This document shows, in pieces, positions 59,584 through 64,000 of a stretch of 64,000 nt of DNA. Position numbers and translations under genes: made by a program. A model generated the notes under the pieces. The model was not told the origin of the DNA, did no database searches, and saw only the letters and a list, made by a program, of their open reading frames with translations. The stretch's first letter is position 1. The number at the start of each line of letters is the position of its first letter. Source of the stretch: a bacterium (GTDB lineage: Bacteria > Pseudomonadota > Alphaproteobacteria > Caulobacterales > Hyphomonadaceae); contig WGML01000001.1 in NCBI GenBank assembly GCA_016125045.1, positions 124,001 through 188,000 of the forward strand, in the 5' to 3' direction.

Positions 59584-60761
59584 GCTCCGCTCCTGTTGCA
59601 GTCGAGCAGCACCACAGCTTGGGCGGCTACGCCTTCTCTCCGCCCGGTGAACCCCAGTTGCTCTGTGGTTGTCGCCTTCACGTTGACAGCGTCGATCGCG
59701 GCGCTCAGCGCCTCCGCGGTGCGCGACCGCATGCGGTCGCGATACTCCCCAAGCCTCGGCGCCTCGCAGATGATCGTGATGTCGGCGTTCGCCACCACGA
59801 GGCCCCTTCGTTTCGCGAGGTCGCAGGCATGGGCGAGGAACACAACGGAATCCGCGCCCCGCCACCGTTCGTCGCTCGGCGGAAAGTGAACGCCGATATC
59901 ACCCTCGCCAAGCGCGCCAAGAACAGCGTCGGTCAGGGCGTGCCATGCGACATCCGCGTCGGAGTGACCCTCCAGCCCATGGGAGTGCGGTATATCGACG
60001 CCGCAGAGCCGGACATGTGTCCCCGCGGTGAAGGCGTGGACATCAAAGCCCGATCCGATACGCGGCGATGCGGCCAGCAGCTTCGTCAACGTGTCGACAT
60101 CCTCCGGATAGGTCAGCTTCATGAGATCAGCGGCGCCGCGGGTCAATCTTACCTGCACACCCAGGGATTCGATGAGCGCAAGATCGTCCACCGCGTCAAC
60201 GTCCGCAGCGGCTTGATACGCCCCGTCGATGACCGCGAACCGGAAGGCCTGGGGCGTCTGAATCCGCACGACGCCGTCTCTCGGCACGGTGGACAACCGA
60301 CCCAACCCTTCGTCCCGCTTCAGCGCATCGGTTGCGATCATCGCAGGCGCTGCGGCATCCGCCGATCTCAGCGCGTCAAGCAAATCGTCGATCACAGACT
60401 TGGACAGGCCAGGTCTCGCTGCGTCATGGATCAGCACATGCTCGGGCGCGGAGGCTCGGATCGCATCAAGTCCGGATTGAACCGACTGGGAGCGGGACGC
60501 GCCGGGCCGTGTCCACGCCACGCCTGGGAGCCTGCCGCAATTCGCCTCGAACGCTGCTTCCACACTCGCGTCCGCGACGATCACGACCTCGCTGACCCCC
60601 GGGTGCGACCTGAGCCTATCGACGCTCCATGCAAGCACCGGCCGGCCCAGCAGGTTGATCAATTGCTTCGGTTGCGTCGACCCCATACGAGAACCGATCC
60701 CGCCGGCGACGATGATCGCCGGACAGGGAGGAACGTGTACTATTGCCTGTTTATCGGGCAT
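59580..60761 (-). CDS. ispDF: Bifunctional IspD/IspF (MEP pathway)
   Basis: One protein carries two MEP-pathway activities: MEP cytidylyltransferase and MEcPP synthase. The 393-residue product has an N-terminal IspD domain ([32 protein letters not shown]) and an IspF domain from about residue 230 (GSGFDVHAF, then [19 protein letters not shown] with zinc-binding residues). The fusion is characteristic of alpha- and epsilonproteobacteria. Divergent from dusB across 90 bases. Complements dxr at 23689. Confidence 0.97.
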   Translation of the reverse strand: MPDKQAIVHVPPCPAIIVAGGIGSRMGSTQPKQLINLLGRPVLAWSVDRLRSHPGVSEVVIVADASVEAAFEANCGRLPGVAWTRPGASRSQSVQSGLDAIRASAPEHVLIHDAARPGLSKSVIDDLLDALRSADAAAPAMIATDALKRDEGLGRLSTVPRDGVVRIQTPQAFRFAVIDGAYQAAADVDAVDDLALIESLGVQVRLTRGAADLMKLTYPEDVDTLTKLLAASPRIGSGFDVHAFTAGTHVRLCGVDIPHSHGLEGHSDADVAWHALTDAVLGALGEGDIGVHFPPSDERWRGADSVVFLAHACDLAKRRGLVVANADITIICEAPRLGEYRDRMRSRTAEALSAAIDAVNVKATTTEQLGFTGRREGVAAQAVVLLDCNRSGA

Positions 60762-60851
60762 GTCTGCTCGCGTTTCTAATCATTTCTTGGCGTACCCTAG
60801 GTGAAATGAGCACATTTTGAGCATTCCTGTGGCGCAGAGCGAGAGTGTGTC

Positions 60852-61859
60852 GTGTTTGTGATTGGTAATGTCCAGATCGGGCAGCCCGTTTTCCTCGCGC
60901 CCATGTCGGGCGTCACGGACGCGCCTTTCCGTGCGGAAGTCGTGAGGTTCGGAGCGCAGGCGGTGGTAAGCGAAATGGTAGCGGGGGAGGAACTGGCGCG
61001 CGGGAGCCCCGAGTTTGTTCGGCGGGCCGCGCGTCACGAGGGCGGCGGACCGTTCATTTTGCAACTCGCCGCGCGCGAACCGCACTGGCTCGACATTGCT
61101 GCGCGCCTGGCGTCTGACGCCGGTGCTGACGTGCTCGACCTGAATATGGGATGTCCGGCGAAGCGGGTGACGGGAGGGCAATCGGGGTCGGCGCTCATGC
61201 GTGAACCAGACCTGGTTCGCCGCCTCGTGCAGACCGCCGTCGCGGCCTTCGGCGGCCCGGTCACCGTCAAAATGCGGCTTGGCTGGGACGACTCCTCGAT
61301 CAACGCACCGGATATCGCCCGGATCGCGGTGGGAGAGGGCGCGCGCCTCGTCACGGTTCACGGCCGGACCCGCAATCAATTCTACAAGGGAGAGGCGCGC
61401 TGGCGTGCGGTGCGGGATGTGGTGGAAGCGGTCCAGGTTCCCGTCATCGTCAACGGTGATGTGAAGGACGCGGCGAGCGCCCGTGAGGCGATCGCACAAT
61501 CTGGCGCCGCCGGCGTGATGATCGGCCGGGCCGCGGTCGGGCGTCCGTGGCTGATCAACTCCGTCGCTCGCGCCCTTGGCGGAATCGAAGTCCTCCCGCC
61601 CTCGCTCGGAAGCCGCGTGGCCGCAATGGTCCGGCAGGTGCACGGATCGCTCAGCCTCTATGGCACCGGCCTCGGGGTCCGGGTCGTGCGAAAGCATCTG
61701 TCGGAATTTGTCGGCGCGCTCCCGGAGGTGGATCAGCGTTACCGCGAGGGTTCGGAAGCGCTCGCGACGCTTCGCGGCAGCCTCTGCCGAATGGAGGATC
61801 CTGTCCGTTTGCTGTCAACGCTTGAGGGACTCGCTGCGCCGGAAGCTGCAGCGGCATAG
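60852..61859 (+). CDS. dusB: tRNA-dihydrouridine synthase (DusB/NifR3)
   Basis: The flavoenzyme reduces uridines in tRNA D-loops. The 335-residue protein starts (GTG) MFVIGNVQIGQPVFLAPMSG and has VTDAPFR, the catalytic cysteine in NMGCPAKRVTGGQSGSALM, VKMRLGWDD, VHGRTRNQFYKGEARW and GVMIGRAAVGRPW. The gene was first named nifR3 because it precedes ntrBC in alphaproteobacteria, exactly as here, with two bases between its stop and the ntrB start. Confidence 0.96.
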   Translation: MFVIGNVQIGQPVFLAPMSGVTDAPFRAEVVRFGAQAVVSEMVAGEELARGSPEFVRRAARHEGGGPFILQLAAREPHWLDIAARLASDAGADVLDLNMGCPAKRVTGGQSGSALMREPDLVRRLVQTAVAAFGGPVTVKMRLGWDDSSINAPDIARIAVGEGARLVTVHGRTRNQFYKGEARWRAVRDVVEAVQVPVIVNGDVKDAASAREAIAQSGAAGVMIGRAAVGRPWLINSVARALGGIEVLPPSLGSRVAAMVRQVHGSLSLYGTGLGVRVVRKHLSEFVGALPEVDQRYREGSEALATLRGSLCRMEDPVRLLSTLEGLAAPEAAAA

Positions 61860-61861
61860 CC

Positions 61862-62941
61862 ATGGTCGAGCCGGTCTCCAAGTTGACTGCGGAGCACATT
61901 CTCGACGGGCTGGTCGTCGCGATCCTTTCTCTCTCGCGTGAAGGCGTGGTTCGTTACGTGAACTCCGCCGCTGAAGGCATGCTGGGGCGGAGCGCAGCGA
62001 CCTTGAACGGCAAGTCGCTGGATCGGGTGTTGTCTCCCGACGCGCCCCTGATCGACGCGCTCGAACGCGTTCGGCGCGAAGGTGGTGTTGTGTCCGCGCG
62101 TGGCGTTCGGGTCTCCGGCCCCTATCTAAGCCCGTTCGAGGTGGATGTGTTCGCCGGCCCGGACGGACGCGACGGAGGGGTCACGGCGGTCCTTGTTCCG
62201 GTCCGAACGGCTCCGGATGACCCCTCGCGGGATGTCGAGGCGTTTGTTCAGATCGCCAAAATGTTGAGCCATGAAGTGAAGAACCCGCTCGCGGGGATCA
62301 CCGGCGCCGCCCAGTTGCTTGGCCGCGACGCGCGCCCCGAGCAACAGCCCCTGCTTTCGCTCATCCGGGAGGAAGGGGCGCGGATCGTGCGTATCGTTGA
62401 CCGATTCACCGCGTTCGAAACGTTCTTTCATCCGCGGCCGCGGCCGACGAATGTCCACGAGGTGATCGACAGCGTCGTGGACCTCGCCAAGGCCAGTTTC
62501 GGTGCGATGGCGACCTTCGAGCTTCACTACGATCCGTCCTTGCCCGAGATCGAGGTGGACCCCGACCATCTCCACGAAGCGTGTCTGAACATCGTCAAGA
62601 ACGCGATCGAGGCGGTCGCACCGCCGAAACGCGCGCGGCTGAGGGTGATCACGCGCTACCGGGCGGGATTTCGGTTCTCGGGGCGGGAACTGCCAAGAGC
62701 GCGTGGGGCGCTCGAGATTTCGGTGCAGGACAACGGTCCGGGCATTTCCGAGGCCGCGATGGCGCGTGCGTTCGAGCCGTTTTTCACGACGAAGTCCGGC
62801 GGCGCCGGTGTCGGTCTCGCCATCGTCTCCGAGATTGTCGGGGCGCATGGCGGCTTCGTGACCATCGAAAGCGTTCCCGCGGGCGCGACCGTGCGGATGC
62901 TGTTTCCGATCCAGCGATCAAAGAAGGGCCCAAAACCATGA
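61862..62941 (+). CDS. ntrB: Nitrogen regulation sensor histidine kinase NtrB
   Basis: NtrB (GlnL) phosphorylates or dephosphorylates NtrC in answer to PII. The 359-residue cytoplasmic protein has an N-terminal PAS domain (residues ~8-115), the H-box MLSHEVKNPLAGITGAAQLL with H137, the N-box LNIVKNAIEAVAPP, the G1 box VQDNGPGIS and the G2 region FFTTKSGGAGVGLAIV. No membrane helix is present, as expected. It is overlapped by ntrC (ATGA). Confidence 0.97.
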   Translation: MVEPVSKLTAEHILDGLVVAILSLSREGVVRYVNSAAEGMLGRSAATLNGKSLDRVLSPDAPLIDALERVRREGGVVSARGVRVSGPYLSPFEVDVFAGPDGRDGGVTAVLVPVRTAPDDPSRDVEAFVQIAKMLSHEVKNPLAGITGAAQLLGRDARPEQQPLLSLIREEGARIVRIVDRFTAFETFFHPRPRPTNVHEVIDSVVDLAKASFGAMATFELHYDPSLPEIEVDPDHLHEACLNIVKNAIEAVAPPKRARLRVITRYRAGFRFSGRELPRARGALEISVQDNGPGISEAAMARAFEPFFTTKSGGAGVGLAIVSEIVGAHGGFVTIESVPAGATVRMLFPIQRSKKGPKP

Positions 62942-64000
62942 GTGGACCGACCGTGCTTGTGGCCGATGACGACGCTGGGGTGCGGCTCATCATCGGTCAG
63001 ACCCTCGCGCAGGAGGGGTATCATGTGCGCTCGACCAGCACGATTTCAGCGCTCTGGCGCTGGGTGCAGGCCGGAGACGGCGATCTTCTCATCACCGACG
63101 TGTACATGCCGGATGAATCGATCTTCGATTTTCTTCCGCAGATCCGGCGTGCGAGACCAGACCTGCCGGTGATCGTCATCAGCGCTCAAAGCACCGTTGT
63201 CACCGCTGCTCGGGCGAGCGAGTACGGCGCCTACGACTATCTCCCGAAGCCGTTCGACATCGACAAGCTGGCGGAAGTGGTGCGCCGCGCCCTTCAGAAG
63301 CGGCCGCCCCGAGCGAGCGGCCCCCTGGACCGGCAAGCCGAAAAGGACGAGTCTCTGCCTCTGATCGGCCGATCGGCCACGATGCAGTCGGTCTACCGCG
63401 TCATCTCGCGGGTTATGAACAACGATCTCACGATCCTGATCGAGGGTGAGTCCGGTTCAGGCAAGAACCTGACGGCGCGGGCGGTCCACGATCTCGGCCG
63501 CCGGCGGAACGGCCCTTTCGTCTCCGTCAACCTGGCGGCGCTCGACCGGGAAGCCGTCGAAGGGGAGTTGTTCGGGGTGCGTGGGGGCAATTCGGCGGGA
63601 CGCGTGCGGCAGGCGGATGGCGGCACGCTCTACCTTGATGAGGTGGGCGATCTGCCGGTGGACGCCCAGACACGGCTTGCGCGCGCCCTCCAGGATGGGC
63701 GGTTTTCCGAAGCCGGGGAGGACCTCGATGTCCGCATCATCGCCTCAACCAAGCATGACTTGCGGGCGCTGGTTGATCAGGGCCTGTTCCGCGAGGACCT
63801 GTATTATCGACTGAACGTTGTGTCTCTGATGCTTCCGCCTCTGCGCGAACGCAAGGAGGATGTCCGCGATCTGGCCGTTGCGTTCCTTGTTCGCGCCAAG
63901 CGCGAAGGGCTTCCCGAGAAGCAATTCGACAAGAGCGCGTTTGACGTGCTGAGCGCCCATGACTGGCCCGGTAATGTCCGCGAACTTGAGAACGTCATTC
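62938..64000 (+). CDS. ntrC: Nitrogen regulation response regulator NtrC, GAFTGA-less (partial)
   Basis: The first 354 codons are visible; the C-terminal HTH lies beyond the window. The receiver domain has D11/D12, the phosphoacceptor D54 in DLLITDVYMPD, S82 and K104. The AAA+ domain has Walker A G170-ESGSGK-N177 (canonically GESGTGKE), Walker B LYLDE (D234-E235), and FREDLYYRLNV with LPPLRER. Between ELFG (210-213) and GGTL (228-231) only 14 residues are present, VRGGNSAGRVRQAD, where sigma-54 activators have about 21 including GAFTGA. The sigma-54 contact loop is thus missing. The rest of the ATPase looks intact. ATG 62938 overlaps ntrB. Confidence 0.95.
   Translation, partial: MSGPTVLVADDDAGVRLIIGQTLAQEGYHVRSTSTISALWRWVQAGDGDLLITDVYMPDESIFDFLPQIRRARPDLPVIVISAQSTVVTAARASEYGAYDYLPKPFDIDKLAEVVRRALQKRPPRASGPLDRQAEKDESLPLIGRSATMQSVYRVISRVMNNDLTILIEGESGSGKNLTARAVHDLGRRRNGPFVSVNLAALDREAVEGELFGVRGGNSAGRVRQADGGTLYLDEVGDLPVDAQTRLARALQDGRFSEAGEDLDVRIIASTKHDLRALVDQGLFREDLYYRLNVVSLMLPPLRERKEDVRDLAVAFLVRAKREGLPEKQFDKSAFDVLSAHDWPGNVRELENVI

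Noticed and set aside
59466..60779. 437-codon plus-strand frame opposite ispDF
   Set aside because: IspD and IspF motifs are clear on the minus strand; the antisense product has no recognisable family.

Overview
The window is a gene-dense stretch of alphaproteobacterial chromosome, rich in G+C, with about 60 protein genes, no tRNA or rRNA gene that I could see, and no intergenic gap above about 155 bases. The alphaproteobacterial assignment rests on gene order: nuoN-birA-coaX-rnj-mce, uppS-cdsA-dxr-rseP-bamA-skp-lpxD-lpxA-lpxI-lpxB, gltA/gltX/comEC/lexA/trpCDGE, tpiA-secG-pyrG-eno-ftsB-pdhABC-lpd-lipA, and dusB-ntrB-ntrC. It also rests on family choices (LpxI instead of LpxH, a lipoyl domain on the pyruvate dehydrogenase E1 beta subunit, a short ProS without the editing insertion) and on a GTTC-N7-GTTC SOS box at lexA. 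The order resembles Caulobacterales, Hyphomonadales or Parvularculales most, but I cannot name a genus.

Layout. 1-7769: the end of nuoG and then nuoHIJKLMN, the membrane arm of respiratory complex I. 7766-15255: biotin ligase, type III pantothenate kinase, RNase J, methylmalonyl-CoA epimerase, a DUF1467 membrane protein, prolyl-tRNA synthetase and a one-permease Lol lipoprotein exporter. 15292-18699: dnaE. 18854-22093: rpsB, tsf, pyrH, frr. 22090-33209: an envelope cluster (undecaprenyl-PP synthase, CDP-DAG synthase, DXP reductoisomerase, RseP, BamA, Skp, then lipid A genes lpxD, lpxA, lpxI, lpxB), largely linked by start/stop overlaps. 33219-44700: mostly minus strand, gltX-gltA, lexA, trpC-D-G-E and a PpiD-type foldase, with comEC on the plus strand between gltX and lexA. 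44799-55380: tpiA, secG, pyrG, rpmF, eno, ftsB and the pyruvate dehydrogenase operon. 55407-64000: a lipoprotein and an acyl-ACP/CoA synthetase (minus), lipA and a Coq10/RatA protein (plus), ispDF and a CinA-type amidase (minus), then dusB-ntrB-ntrC (plus), with ntrC cut by the window edge.

How the parts fit: the region supplies respiration (NDH-1), the link from glycolysis to the citric acid cycle (TpiA, Eno, PDH, LipA, GltA), envelope building (isoprenoid carrier, phospholipid, lipid A, OMP and lipoprotein delivery), and core information processing. It is essentially housekeeping DNA; I saw no prophage, transposon, CRISPR or defence island. The most notable item is the NtrC at the right end. 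Its AAA+ domain keeps Walker A, Walker B and the arginine-rich C-terminal part but lacks the GAFTGA loop that contacts sigma-54, as described for Rhodobacter capsulatus NtrC. Secondary points are genes missing from usual neighbourhoods (fabZ, kdsA, moaC/moeA), an enlarged BamA loop after the FRGF motif, a DUF2834 membrane protein translationally nested inside the pdh operon, and a lexA promoter whose -10 is covered by the SOS box.
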